From an uncultured Lachnospiraceae bacterium (GTDB lineage: Bacteria > Bacillota_A > Clostridia > Lachnospirales > Lachnospiraceae), in NCBI GenBank assembly GCA_910585855.1, contig CAJUGZ010000059.1:1-16819 (forward strand): a stretch of 16,819 bases of DNA. The letters run 5' to 3'. Under the pieces are notes generated by a model. It ran no database searches, was not told the DNA's origin, and saw nothing but the letters and a program-made list of their open reading frames with translations. Every line of letters starts with the position of its first letter. Position 1 is the stretch's first letter. Both the position numbers and the translations under genes were made by a program. Of this stretch, positions 1 to 7,522 are shown piece after piece.

Positions 1-51
1 AGCATCTGCCTTACAAGCAGAGGGTCATAGGTTCGAGCCCTATAGGTCCCA
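1..51 (+). tRNA. tRNA-Val(TAC), 3' part only
   Basis: This is the 3' two-thirds of a valine tRNA; the acceptor 5' strand and most of the D arm lie before the window. The anticodon stem pairs 5-9 with 17-21 around a seven-base loop carrying TAC at 12-14, which reads GUA and related Val codons. The T arm (ATAGG/CCTAT around TTCGAGC) and the 3' acceptor strand AGGTCCC with discriminator A51 follow. No CCA is encoded. A small perfect hairpin (TCAGGA 54-59 / TCCTGA 64-69) lies just downstream without a T run; it may aid processing. Confidence 0.9.
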
Positions 52-91
52 TTTCAGGAGTTTTCCTGATGATAATTTTATATTTTAAGAT

Positions 92-165
92 GGCGAGATA
101 GCTCAGTTGGCTAGAGCACACGGTTCATACCCGTGGTGTCGAGGGTTCAAATCCCCCTTTCGCTA
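92..165 (+). tRNA. tRNA-Met(CAT), elongator type
   Basis: Complete 74-base tRNA. The acceptor strand GGCGAGA pairs with TTTCGCT, with a G1-U72 wobble as seen in elongator tRNA-Met of Firmicutes. The D arm is GCTC...GAGC, the anticodon stem CACGG/CCGTG encloses loop TTCATAC with anticodon CAT, and the T arm is GAGGG/CCCCC-like around TTCAAAT. Discriminator A165 is not followed by CCA. The first pair and the absence of initiator features argue for elongator Met rather than fMet. A CAT anticodon could also be tRNA-Ile2 (lysidine-modified), but the body resembles the Met elongator. Confidence 0.92.
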
Positions 166-174
166 CTTGGACAA

Positions 175-218
175 GTCCTAAAAACCTTATGGATATTTGG
201 TTTTTAGGGCTTTTCTTT
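175..218 (+). terminator. intrinsic terminator after the tRNA genes
   Basis: A 12-bp stem (GTCCTAAAAACC / GGTTTTTAGGGC, one G-T wobble) encloses an 11-base loop and runs into TTTTCTTTT. It should end the tRNA transcript. The next start codon lies only about 37 bases further on. Confidence 0.85.
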
Positions 219-254
219 TGAGAAAATCTTTTGAGAAAGCAGGGTGGTGATAGC

Positions 255-1277
255 GTGAGTCGTGCAAGGGAAATGATTGAAGCAATTAAAAAGGATTTAA
301 TTCAAATTGAGAATTACGAGAATATACCGGAGGGAGAATTGAGTGAGATTAGACGGAAAGTAAAGGAGTTTGCAAAAGAGGTACGGGAAATTAATAAGTA
401 TGTATTTGAGGATATTAAAATATTTTATGATGAATTGTCGAAAAAGGCATTAAGGGATATTAAGGCGATTTATAAAAGGAAGGCAATGGATAATCTTTCC
501 TGTATACAGGTACTGCGCAGATATTATGTACGGTCGCTGAATAATACAATTTATATTATTACTGTGTGGATGCCGGAATCGTTAGTTTTGATGGCGATCA
601 ATCAGGCGACTTATAAAAAGATGTCGGAGAAATTGATTAATGCAGGTATGGGTTATGCGATTTTAACGAAATATACAGATGAATTGGATAGGAATACAGA
701 GAGGTATTTTTTTGATGTAGAGCAGAAACAGGAGTTTTATGCTACTATGGATGAGAAGTATGCTTTGTTTTGTAAAAGTTTTCAGTTGTATAGTGAATAT
801 AAGGAATTATATCGAAAACTGTGCAGAAGAGAATGTTATCTGGGGGCTACAAAAGAAAGAAATATGCTTTTAGCAAGTATTATTACTTTGTTTCATAATT
901 TAGATAAGTTAGATGGATTAGATCCAGATACTTTTATTTATAAGGATGGGAAACAGGCGGAGCAATTAGGAAATAAAAACGGAATGTTTCTTGTTTATTC
1001 TACAAGAAAAAATAGTGGAAATGAGAAACAGAAGACAGAAACGCTTGTTAAATTTTATAATTTACATAAAAAATATATTTTAGTTTTTTCTAATTTAGAG
1101 GTTTCCGAGTGCAGGACAACGTTTAGTGATAAAAAAGTAAAGGATATTGGGGAATATACAGTATATCAGATAGATGCAGCACATACCAATTCGGATATTA
1201 TCTTGGATTTGGTGGAATATTTTCAGGTGTATTATGAGAAAGCTATAAAGGAAAGTCAGCGACCGGAAAAAGAATAG
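255..1277 (+). CDS. hypothetical helical protein, family not recognised
   Basis: A 340-residue soluble protein that I cannot assign to a family. The frame is open from TTG at 231, but GTG at 255 is preferred because AGGGTGGTGA lies a few bases upstream. The first half is charged and predicted helical (residues 1-75 rich in Lys, Glu and Ile), and there is no signal peptide or clear membrane segment. A less helical C-terminal part from about residue 215 contains FLVYSTRK and KYILVFSNLEVSE, which look like beta strands of a small alpha/beta domain. No catalytic motif is visible. It ends 25 bases before ispF and is probably cotranscribed with it. No promoter can be seen between the tRNA terminator and this start, so expression may depend on read-through or on a promoter overlapping the terminator. 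Real coding status is well supported by length and codon pattern; function is unknown. Confidence 0.8.
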   Translation: MSRAREMIEAIKKDLIQIENYENIPEGELSEIRRKVKEFAKEVREINKYVFEDIKIFYDELSKKALRDIKAIYKRKAMDNLSCIQVLRRYYVRSLNNTIYIITVWMPESLVLMAINQATYKKMSEKLINAGMGYAILTKYTDELDRNTERYFFDVEQKQEFYATMDEKYALFCKSFQLYSEYKELYRKLCRRECYLGATKERNMLLASIITLFHNLDKLDGLDPDTFIYKDGKQAEQLGNKNGMFLVYSTRKNSGNEKQKTETLVKFYNLHKKYILVFSNLEVSECRTTFSDKKVKDIGEYTVYQIDAAHTNSDIILDLVEYFQVYYEKAIKESQRPEKE

Positions 1278-1302
1278 AATGATTTGGGAAAAGGAGGAAG
1301 GC

Positions 1303-1866
1303 ATGAAAGTTGGAATGGGATATGATGTGCATCGGCTGGTAGAGGGGAGAGAATTTATTCTTGGGGGAGTGAAGATTCCTTATAAGAAGGGGCTGTTGGG
1401 ACATTCGGATGCAGATGTTTTGATTCATGCGATTATGGATGCATTGTTAGGAGCGGTTTCTTTAGGAGATATTGGAAGGCATTTTCCAGATACCGATCCG
1501 CAGTATAAGGGGATTTCGAGTATTCTTTTGTTACAGAGGGTAGGGGCAATTTTAAAAGAGAAGATGTATTGGGTTGGAAATATTGATGCGACAATTCTTG
1601 CACAAAAGCCGAAACTGGCTTCTTATATGGAGCAAATGGAAAAGAATATTGCGGATGCACTGCAGATTGATCCGAATCAAGTAAATATAAAGGCTACAAC
1701 GGAAGAAGGGCTTGGTTTTACTGGAAGCGGAGAAGGGATTTCTGCTTATGCCGTTGTACTTTTAGAAACAGTAGAAAATTATCGTTATACTGATTTGGGA
1801 ATGGAACGGAATTGTACGGAGTGTGTAGGATGTAAAGGTTGTCGGAAAGATATAAATAAAGAATGA
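1303..1866 (+). CDS. ispF: 2-C-methyl-D-erythritol 2,4-cyclodiphosphate synthase (IspF) with Cys-rich tail
   Basis: IspF cyclises CDP-methylerythritol 2-phosphate to MEcPP with release of CMP, a cytosolic step of the MEP isoprenoid pathway; the family is a zinc-dependent homotrimer. The start at 1303 has AAGGAGGAAG directly upstream; the frame also opens at 1279. Visible hallmarks are GYDVHR (metal ligands D8 and H10), GHSDADVLIHAI (third metal ligand H42), DIGRHFPDTD, and TTEEGLGFTGSGEGISA near residues 130-147. Typical IspF ends at about 155-160 residues, whereas this one has 187. The extra tail includes C171, C174, C177 and C180 in a C-x2-C-x2-C-x2-C array (CTECVGCKGC), which could bind Zn or an Fe-S cluster; that is inference. 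No ispD is adjacent. The response regulator begins 40 bases downstream. Confidence 0.96.
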   Translation: MKVGMGYDVHRLVEGREFILGGVKIPYKKGLLGHSDADVLIHAIMDALLGAVSLGDIGRHFPDTDPQYKGISSILLLQRVGAILKEKMYWVGNIDATILAQKPKLASYMEQMEKNIADALQIDPNQVNIKATTEEGLGFTGSGEGISAYAVVLLETVENYRYTDLGMERNCTECVGCKGCRKDINKE

Positions 1867-1906
1867 ATAAAAAATTTTAGAAGAGTGATAGGATAAGGGG
1901 TAGAGT

Positions 1907-2578
1907 ATGTATCGGATTTTTATTGTGGAGGATGATGAGATTATTGCCAGAATGGTAAAACGGCATTTAGAGGGGTGGAATTATATAGTGAGCTGTGTAT
2001 CTGATTTTTCTAATATTATGGCAGAGTTTACACGATTTTCACCGCAGCTTGTTCTAATGGATATTAAACTTCCTTTTTATAATGGCTATTATTGGTGCGG
2101 GGAAATTCGCAAAGTTTCAAAAGTGCCAATTATTTTTCTTTCGTCTGCATCGGAAAATATGAATATTGTAATGGCAGTCAATATGGGCGGAGATGATTTT
2201 ATTGCAAAGCCGTTTGAATTAGAAGTGCTTACGGTAAAGATTCAGGCGATGCTGCGAAGAGCCTATGATTTTGTTGGACAGTCGGTAGTATTAGAGCATA
2301 ATGGGGTTTTTTTGAATTTGACAGAGGCGACTTTAGTATATCAAAATGAAAAACTGGAACTGACAAAAAATGAACTGAAAATATTGCAGATTTTAATGGA
2401 AAATTTTGATATTGTAGTAAAAAGAGATGTGATTATGACAAAATTGTGGGAAAATGATAGTTATGTGGATGAAAATACATTATCAGTTAATGTAAACCGG
2501 CTTCGAAAGAAGTTAGAGGGAATCGGACTGAAAGACTTTATTGTTACCAAGAAGGGAATCGGGTATCGGATTGGATGA
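1907..2578 (+). CDS. OmpR-family response regulator, Bce-type
   Basis: A 223-residue DNA-binding response regulator. The receiver domain (1-118) has acidic residues E8-D9-D10, phospho-acceptor D52 in LVLMDIKLP, a Ser around 79-80 and conserved K101 in AKPFE. The C-terminal winged helix (about 128-223) contains LTKNELKILQILMEN, VDENTLSVNVNRLRKKL and the closing TKKGIGYRIG. Its stop overlaps the kinase start by four bases (ATGA), so the pair is translationally coupled. This class (BceR/BraR/VraR-like) normally activates an adjacent peptide-detoxifying ABC transporter, here at 4670-7454. A fitting palindromic site is present before that transporter. The start has AGGGGT upstream. Confidence 0.93.
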   Translation: MYRIFIVEDDEIIARMVKRHLEGWNYIVSCVSDFSNIMAEFTRFSPQLVLMDIKLPFYNGYYWCGEIRKVSKVPIIFLSSASENMNIVMAVNMGGDDFIAKPFELEVLTVKIQAMLRRAYDFVGQSVVLEHNGVFLNLTEATLVYQNEKLELTKNELKILQILMENFDIVVKRDVIMTKLWENDSYVDENTLSVNVNRLRKKLEGIGLKDFIVTKKGIGYRIG

Positions 2579-3549
2579 AAGAGTTGGGTTCTTATGGTAG
2601 AGAAAACGGAAAATGGCTGTGCAGTTTATTGGGATTAGGAGGGATTTTGGGGGCAGATATGCTGCTGAATGGGATATCGATACAGGAAGTGGGATATGCG
2701 GTTGGATTGTATTTGTTTTTATTTTTAGGAATCATTGTGGTTGATTTTTGGAAATTTTATAGGAAGTATCAAATTATAAAAGAAGTAGAACATACCATTC
2801 GAATTTCTTTTGATGAACTGCCAAAGCCAGTTTCTCTTTTGGAGGAAGAATATCAAAATTTGCTGCGGATTTTGATGGAAGAAAAAAGAAAGAATCAAAT
2901 GGAAATCAGTCAAAAAAATCAAGAGTTAAAAGAGTATTATACAATGTGGGTGCATCAGATTAAAACACCGATTTTTGCACTTCGTTTTTTATTACAGGAA
3001 AAAAATAAGGAAGCGGATTTGGCAGAGGAGTTAGAAGAACTGTTTCAGATTGAACAGTATGTAGAGATGGTGCTTCAATATATGCGTTTGGATTCGGAAT
3101 CGACCGATTTTGTGATTCGAAAGATTGATTTGGATGTGGTTATCCGAGATGTGATTCATAAATATGCCAGATTATTTATTCGCAAAAAGATACGGTTAGA
3201 GTATACGAAAGTGCAGATGCAGGCGGTGACGGATGAAAAGTGGATCTCTTTTGTAATTGGACAGATTCTGTCAAATGCAATTAAATATACACCTTGTGGA
3301 AGTATAGCAATTTATATGGAACAGGAGGGGGTTTTAGTAGTTGAGGATACAGGAATCGGGATTCGGGCAGAGGATTTACCACGGATATTTGAAAAGGGTT
3401 ATACCGGATATAACGGGCATACGGATAAATGCGCTACGGGGATAGGGCTGTATCTTTGTAAGAGGATTTTAGAACAGTTGTCACACAAAATTTTGGTGGA
3501 ATCTTTAGAAGGGAAAGGAACGAAGGTAAGAATTGTATTTTTGGAGTAA
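2575..3549 (+). CDS. intramembrane-sensing histidine kinase, BceS-type
   Basis: A 324-residue sensor kinase. Two hydrophobic segments near residues 15-33 and 38-57 are joined by a very short outer loop, the mark of kinases that lack their own ligand domain and sense through a partner transporter. The H box MWVHQIKTPIFAL places the phosphorylated His at 127. The ATPase domain follows with N box QILSNAIKYTP (N234), G1 box EDTGIG (D258) and G2 box ATGIGLYL near the end. A Lys/Glu-rich linker (about 95-122) probably forms a coiled coil. It is coupled to the response regulator by a 4-base overlap. The expected transporter partner is displaced 1.1 kb downstream by a repeat and a surface-protein gene. 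Confidence 0.93.
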   Translation: MKELGSYGRENGKWLCSLLGLGGILGADMLLNGISIQEVGYAVGLYLFLFLGIIVVDFWKFYRKYQIIKEVEHTIRISFDELPKPVSLLEEEYQNLLRILMEEKRKNQMEISQKNQELKEYYTMWVHQIKTPIFALRFLLQEKNKEADLAEELEELFQIEQYVEMVLQYMRLDSESTDFVIRKIDLDVVIRDVIHKYARLFIRKKIRLEYTKVQMQAVTDEKWISFVIGQILSNAIKYTPCGSIAIYMEQEGVLVVEDTGIGIRAEDLPRIFEKGYTGYNGHTDKCATGIGLYLCKRILEQLSHKILVESLEGKGTKVRIVFLE

Positions 3550-3592
3550 TTTTGATAGAAAAAAGAAAATTTCATAACATTTTTTTCGGAGA

Positions 3593-3740
3593 GGACGCAA
3601 AAATCCAAAGGAAGGTCTGCTCCGGGCCCGCTTGCGCTTAGCATTTCCTCGTAGCGGACACTAAGATGCTAAAGTACAGCACCTAAGTGCCGACGGGAAA
3701 TGATGACCCTGTGCAGACCTTCCTTTGGATTTTGGCTGCG
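3593..3740. repeat. type A palindromic repeat, full copy
   Basis: An element of about 148 bases between kinase and surface-protein genes. Perfect 21-bp arms (3600-3620 and 3713-3733) enclose 92 bases with further pairing, including TTAGCAT (3638-3644) / ATGCTAA (3666-3672) and CATTTCC / GGAAATG. It begins GGACGC and ends TTTGGCTGCG, and these termini recur in the type B repeats. Parts recur at 13340-13408 (left half) and 8947-9002 (right half). It is noticeably more GC-rich than its surroundings. It may end the kinase transcript, but no long T run follows the stem. The rest of 3550-3874 is AT-rich, with the promoter of the next gene. Confidence 0.85.
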
Positions 3741-3818
3741 TATTTTCACCAGAAAACAGAGAAGGATATTACTGTAACAAAATATAACTATTTATAAAAA
3801 ACGGTGTAGTAAATTTAT

Positions 3819-3846
3819 TTGTAGTAGTATAGAATTCAGATATAAT
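3819..3846 (+). promoter_or_regulatory. putative sigma-A promoter of the surface-protein gene
   Basis: TTGTAG at 3819-3824 is followed after 16 bases by a perfect TATAAT at 3841-3846. The start codon is 28 bases beyond the -10. This implies that the surface-protein gene has its own promoter, independent of the kinase operon. Confidence 0.55.
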
Positions 3847-3874
3847 ACAAAAGTCTGGGGATGGTGAATTACAA

Positions 3875-4468
3875 ATGAAAACATCGACTAAGAATGTTAT
3901 TATTACGGGGATATTTACAGTAATTGCAGGATTTACCGGAGTTGCTGTAGGTCATAATTTTCAGGATAGTGAAGTTAGAGATGTTATGAAACAAAACGGA
4001 CTGGTCAATATCAATTATGAGGATTTGTCGTATGAGGTATTGATAAAATTGATTGAGGCCTATATTGATAATGTTAATAAATTAGAAGAAAAAAATGAAA
4101 AAGAAAAAGAGGAATTAATAAAAGCACTCAATCAAACAATTTTTTCTGAAAATCAGATATGGTCAGGAGATTCTTTGTTAAATAGTGAAGGTATATCGGC
4201 AGATTGGCAGAGGATAGGAAAGAAGTGGTATTATTTTGATTTAGTAAGTGGAAAGAAAAAGATTGGATGGCAGCAAATAGATAATCAATGGTATTATTTT
4301 GATCTGGTAAACAGAAGTATGAAAACAGGGTGGCAGCAGATCGAGGGAAAATGGTATTGTATGACAGAAAATGGAGAATGTTTATTTAATACTGTTACAG
4401 AGGATGGATATATAGTAAATGAGAAAGGTGAATGGGTTGGGTCTGTAAATAAAGTTTTTGAAAAGTAG
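3875..4468 (+). CDS. membrane-anchored protein with cell-wall/glucan-binding repeats
   Basis: A 197-residue exported protein. Residues 8-26 form a hydrophobic signal or anchor segment after MKTSTKN; no clear AxA cleavage site is visible, so a retained anchor is likely. Residues 60-90 are Lys/Glu-rich and probably coiled coil (NKLEEKNEKEKEELIKAL). From about 108 come three aromatic repeats of the choline/glucan-binding type: ADWQRIGKKWYYFD, GWQQIDNQWYYFD and GWQQIEGKWYCM, then the usual ending EDGYIVNEKGEWVG. Such repeats bind wall or teichoic-acid polymers. No enzymatic domain is present. It lies between a Bce-type kinase and its transporter, an unusual place that hints at envelope defence or later insertion. 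Start: ATG with GGGGATGGTG upstream. Confidence 0.85.
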   Translation: MKTSTKNVIITGIFTVIAGFTGVAVGHNFQDSEVRDVMKQNGLVNINYEDLSYEVLIKLIEAYIDNVNKLEEKNEKEKEELIKALNQTIFSENQIWSGDSLLNSEGISADWQRIGKKWYYFDLVSGKKKIGWQQIDNQWYYFDLVNRSMKTGWQQIEGKWYCMTENGECLFNTVTEDGYIVNEKGEWVGSVNKVFEK

Positions 4469-4509
4469 ATATTATAAGTCTTTTTAATCTAAATTAGTCT
4501 AGGATTATT

Positions 4510-4528
4510 ATACACTAAAAAAGTGTAT
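4510..4528. promoter_or_regulatory. inverted repeat ATACACT-N5-AGTGTAT
   Basis: A 7-bp perfect inverted repeat with a five-A spacer, 160 bases before the ABC transporter gene and 27 bases before the better regulator-box candidate. It may be a second regulator site or a weak transcript end of the surface-protein gene; no T run follows. Confidence 0.35.
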
Positions 4529-4555
4529 GAATAGGAAAGCAGAAAATAGAGTAAT

Positions 4556-4571
4556 CTTACAAAAGTGTAAG
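4556..4571. promoter_or_regulatory. putative Bce-type response-regulator box
   Basis: A perfect palindrome CTTACA-AAAG-TGTAAG. It fits the TNACA-N4-TGTAA consensus described for Bce-type regulators of Firmicutes. A further TGTAAG half-site begins exactly 20 bases (two helical turns) after the right half, at 4586-4591. Position, about 70 bases before the likely transcription start of the transporter genes, suits activation by the regulator at 1907-2578. Confidence 0.6.
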
Positions 4572-4579
4572 AAATAATA

Positions 4580-4621
4580 AGAAAATGTAAGCAGAATCAA
4601 TAGCTTGCATTTTCTTTTTTT
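4580..4621 (+). terminator. intrinsic terminator between surface-protein gene and transporter
   Basis: A 13-bp stem AGAAAATGTAAGC / GCTTGCATTTTCT (one wobble pair) with a 10-base loop and seven T residues. It would end transcripts of the surface-protein gene. The left arm includes a regulator-like TGTAAG half-site, so the hairpin may also serve at the DNA level. Confidence 0.75.
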
Positions 4622-4622
4622 G

Positions 4623-4628
4623 CTATAC
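4623..4628 (+). promoter_or_regulatory. putative -10 box of the ABC transporter operon
   Basis: TATACT preceded by TGC gives an extended -10 (TGCTATACT) right after the T run. The -35 region (around 4600) has no good match, as expected for a promoter that needs an activator. The start codon is about 41 bases downstream. Confidence 0.45.
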
Positions 4629-4669
4629 TGAATACGGTAAAAAGAAAATGCAAAAAATGGAGGGTACTT

Positions 4670-5437
4670 ATGGCGATTTTAGAGGTGAAAAATTTAAAGA
4701 AAATTTACACAACAAGATTTGGAGGAAATCAGGTGCAGGCTTTATCAAGCATTAATTTTTCTGTAGAAAAAGGAGAATATGTTGCGATTATGGGAGAATC
4801 TGGTTCGGGAAAAACAACATTATTAAATATTTTGGCAGCATTAGATAAGCCGACCGGAGGTGAGGTGCTGCTGAATGGAAAAAATATTGTTGCGATTAAA
4901 GAAAAGGAGATTTCTGCATTTCGGCGGGATAATTTGGGATTTGTATTTCAGGATTTTAATTTGTTGGACAATTTTTCCATTAAGGATAATATTTTATTGC
5001 CTTTGGTATTGGAAAATACAGCAGTAGATAAGATGGAACCACGTCTAAAGCCGATTGCAAAGAAATTAGGGATTCAAGAGATTCTTGAAAAATTTCCATA
5101 TGAAGTTTCCGGCGGGCAAAAACAGAGGGCAGCCGTAGCAAGAGCATTAATTACCAAGCCGCAATTAATTCTTGCGGATGAGCCGACCGGTGCATTAGAT
5201 TCCAAAGCGACCGACAGTCTGCTTTCCCTGTTTAATAAAATTAACGAAGAGGGGCAAACTATTTTGATGGTAACACATAGTACAAAGGCAGCCAGCCGTG
5301 CCAAGCGGGTTCTTTTTATTAAAGACGGAGAGGTTTTCCACCAGCTTTACCGAGGCAATTTAAATGATGAAGAACTCTATGTAAAAATCTCCGATACATT
5401 GACTATATTGACAACAGGGGGAGAGGGGTATGAATAA
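4670..5437 (+). CDS. Bce-type ABC transporter, ATP-binding subunit
   Basis: A 255-residue ATPase of the MacB/BceA class that powers the following FtsX-type permease. Walker A is GESGSGKTT (42-50), the Q loop is at Q94, the signature is VSGGQKQR (146-153), Walker B is LILADEPTGALD (166-177) and the switch His is H203. Length and motifs are typical. The start has GGAGGG seven bases or so upstream. The gene overlaps the permease gene by eight bases, so translation is coupled. Family members confer resistance to cell-wall-active peptides such as bacitracin or lantibiotics and pass flux information to the BceS-like kinase. The actual peptide substrate cannot be read from the sequence. Confidence 0.93.
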   Translation: MAILEVKNLKKIYTTRFGGNQVQALSSINFSVEKGEYVAIMGESGSGKTTLLNILAALDKPTGGEVLLNGKNIVAIKEKEISAFRRDNLGFVFQDFNLLDNFSIKDNILLPLVLENTAVDKMEPRLKPIAKKLGIQEILEKFPYEVSGGQKQRAAVARALITKPQLILADEPTGALDSKATDSLLSLFNKINEEGQTILMVTHSTKAASRAKRVLFIKDGEVFHQLYRGNLNDEELYVKISDTLTILTTGGEGYE

Positions 5438-7454
5438 GTTATATCGAAAATTAGCATGGATCAATATAAAAAGCAATAAACATTTTTATTTTCCATATCT
5501 GCTGACAGGGATAGTATCTGTAATGATGTTTTATTGTACACGGACTATGCAGGGAAATGAAGGGTTAAAACATGTAAGAGGAGGGGTAAATATTATTACA
5601 ATTTTATCTCTTGGCATTGTGGTAATCGGGTTTTTTATCAGTATTTTATTATTTTATACTAATAGTTTTATTATGAAACGAAGAAAAAAAGAACTGGGTG
5701 TTTACAATATTCTTGGTATGGAGAAATATCATATTGCAAAAGTTATGTTTTGGGAAATATTGGCTACTTATTTTATTTCTGTAGGAATGGGGCTGCTGCT
5801 TGGAATTTTATTTAATAAACTTTTGACGATGTTTTTATATCGGCTTACTGGTTTAGAAGAAAGCATACCATTTTATATTTCAAAATCTGGATGTCTGCAG
5901 ACAATGGCATTATTTGGAGCAATTTATTTGGCTACATTTGGTTATAATTTTATGAAAATTCAACTGTCAAATCCGATTGAACTTTTGCGAAGCAGCAATA
6001 CCGGAGAACGAGAACCAAAGACAAAGATTTTGATGACTGTAATTGGAGTGGTTTGTCTTGGAATAGCATATTATATTTCAATTACAACAGAAAAGCCATT
6101 AGAGGCACTTACGCTGTTTTTTGTTGCAGTAATATTGGTTATTATCGGAACATATTGTCTTTTTACAGCAGGCAGTATTGCTTTTTTAAAGATACTTCGA
6201 AAAAATAAAGCCTATTATTATCAGACCAGACATTTTACCGCTGTATCGGGTATGATTTATCGAATGAAGCAAAATGCAGTGGGACTGGCAAATATTTGTA
6301 TTTTATCCACTATGGTATTAGTTATGATTTCTACAACAATCAGTATGTATATTGGGCTAGAAGACGAATTAGACAGCCGTTATAAAGCCGAAATGGGAAT
6401 GGAGATTTATTTTTCGGAAGTGCCGTCAAAAGAAACACGGCAGCAGCTTTTAGAAAGAATTAGACTATGTATTCGGGAAAATAGCAGAACCATATTAGAA
6501 GAAACCGAAGATTTTAGTATGGGAGCAACCGGAGTTTGGACAGAAAACGGAATCTTTTTTCCAAAAGAGAAGATAGATTTTAATGATGATTTATTTGTAT
6601 TAATAACAGTTATGACAAAAGAAAACTATGAAAAGATTTCGGGAAATACAATTAATGTATTAAAAGAGGGAGAGATTGCATTTGTTTCGCAGATGCCGTT
6701 TACAGAAGATAAAATTGTTTTTAATCAGACAGAATATTCGATTGCAGAGCATGTAGCATTTCCGAAAGGACAGCAGGAGGAAGAAAAAATTTATGGATTA
6801 ATCGGAAAAGGGGACGTCTATTTGATTGTAGCAGATGAAACTGCTTTTCAAGAAGTAATACAAAAAATAAATACTACTTTTTTAGAAATACCTGATCGGA
6901 CACCGCCAAAAGTAACTTATCGGTTAGATATAGATATAGACGGAACAGCAGAGGAAAAGATTGCCTGTGCTGCAGCCATTCGCAGGGAAATGGGGCAATT
7001 AGAGAATGGAGCGTATATGTATATGGAATCTAGACAGGAAGGATATGCAGATTTCCTGGCAATTAACGGAGCGTTATTCTTTTTGGGGTTATTCCTTGGA
7101 AGTATGTTTTTAATGGTAACGGTTTTAATTATTTACTATAAACAGATTTCAGAAGGATATGAAGATAAAGAACGGTTTGCTATAATGCAGAAAGTCGGAA
7201 TGAGCCGTACAGAAGTAAAAGGAGCAATTCGTACACAAGTACAGACCGTCTTTTTTCTTCCGCTTGTAATGGCAGCAATTCATCTTGCAGCAGCATTTCC
7301 TATGCTGAAACGATTGCTTGCAATTTTAAATCTAAGAAATGAAATACTTTTTGCTTGGTGTTTGATTGGGACAGTACTGCTGTTTGGAGTAATTTATTTG
7401 ATTGTATTTTTTGTGACATCCCGCAGTTACTATAAGATTGTAGGAGAACAATAA
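5430..7454 (+). CDS. Bce-type ABC transporter permease (FtsX-like)
   Basis: A 674-residue permease. Hydrophobic segments appear near residues 17-36, 53-77, 105-128, 155-172, 198-216, 222-248 and 283-306. A large outside domain spans about 310-560, followed by three more segments near 563-588, 610-635 and 645-668. That ten-helix plan, with one big extracellular domain between helices 7 and 8, defines BceB-type permeases, which recognise lipid II-linked peptide complexes and interact with a BceS-type kinase. The cytoplasmic MKRRKKELGVYNILGM segment after helix 2 is the usual FtsX coupling region. A terminator follows directly, so this is the last gene of the operon. Confidence 0.92.
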   Translation: MNKLYRKLAWINIKSNKHFYFPYLLTGIVSVMMFYCTRTMQGNEGLKHVRGGVNIITILSLGIVVIGFFISILLFYTNSFIMKRRKKELGVYNILGMEKYHIAKVMFWEILATYFISVGMGLLLGILFNKLLTMFLYRLTGLEESIPFYISKSGCLQTMALFGAIYLATFGYNFMKIQLSNPIELLRSSNTGEREPKTKILMTVIGVVCLGIAYYISITTEKPLEALTLFFVAVILVIIGTYCLFTAGSIAFLKILRKNKAYYYQTRHFTAVSGMIYRMKQNAVGLANICILSTMVLVMISTTISMYIGLEDELDSRYKAEMGMEIYFSEVPSKETRQQLLERIRLCIRENSRTILEETEDFSMGATGVWTENGIFFPKEKIDFNDDLFVLITVMTKENYEKISGNTINVLKEGEIAFVSQMPFTEDKIVFNQTEYSIAEHVAFPKGQQEEEKIYGLIGKGDVYLIVADETAFQEVIQKINTTFLEIPDRTPPKVTYRLDIDIDGTAEEKIACAAAIRREMGQLENGAYMYMESRQEGYADFLAINGALFFLGLFLGSMFLMVTVLIIYYKQISEGYEDKERFAIMQKVGMSRTEVKGAIRTQVQTVFFLPLVMAAIHLAAAFPMLKRLLAILNLRNEILFAWCLIGTVLLFGVIYLIVFFVTSRSYYKIVGEQ

Positions 7455-7469
7455 TTTAGCTAAAATCTA

Positions 7470-7512
7470 AAAAAAGGTCTATGCTGTTATTTTAGCACCA
7501 TAGACCTTTTTT
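7470..7512. terminator. bidirectional intrinsic terminator
   Basis: The stem AAAAAAGGTCTATG / CATAGACCTTTTTT, with a 15-base loop, has A and T runs on both sides. It can end the transporter transcript on the plus strand and the ECF gene transcript on the minus strand. Confidence 0.85.
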
Positions 7513-7522
7513 GAATATGAAA

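Noticed and set aside
3593..3740. CRISPR repeat or insertion-sequence end.
   Set aside because: There are no regularly spaced direct repeats and no transposase frame; the elements are single palindromes dispersed through the window.
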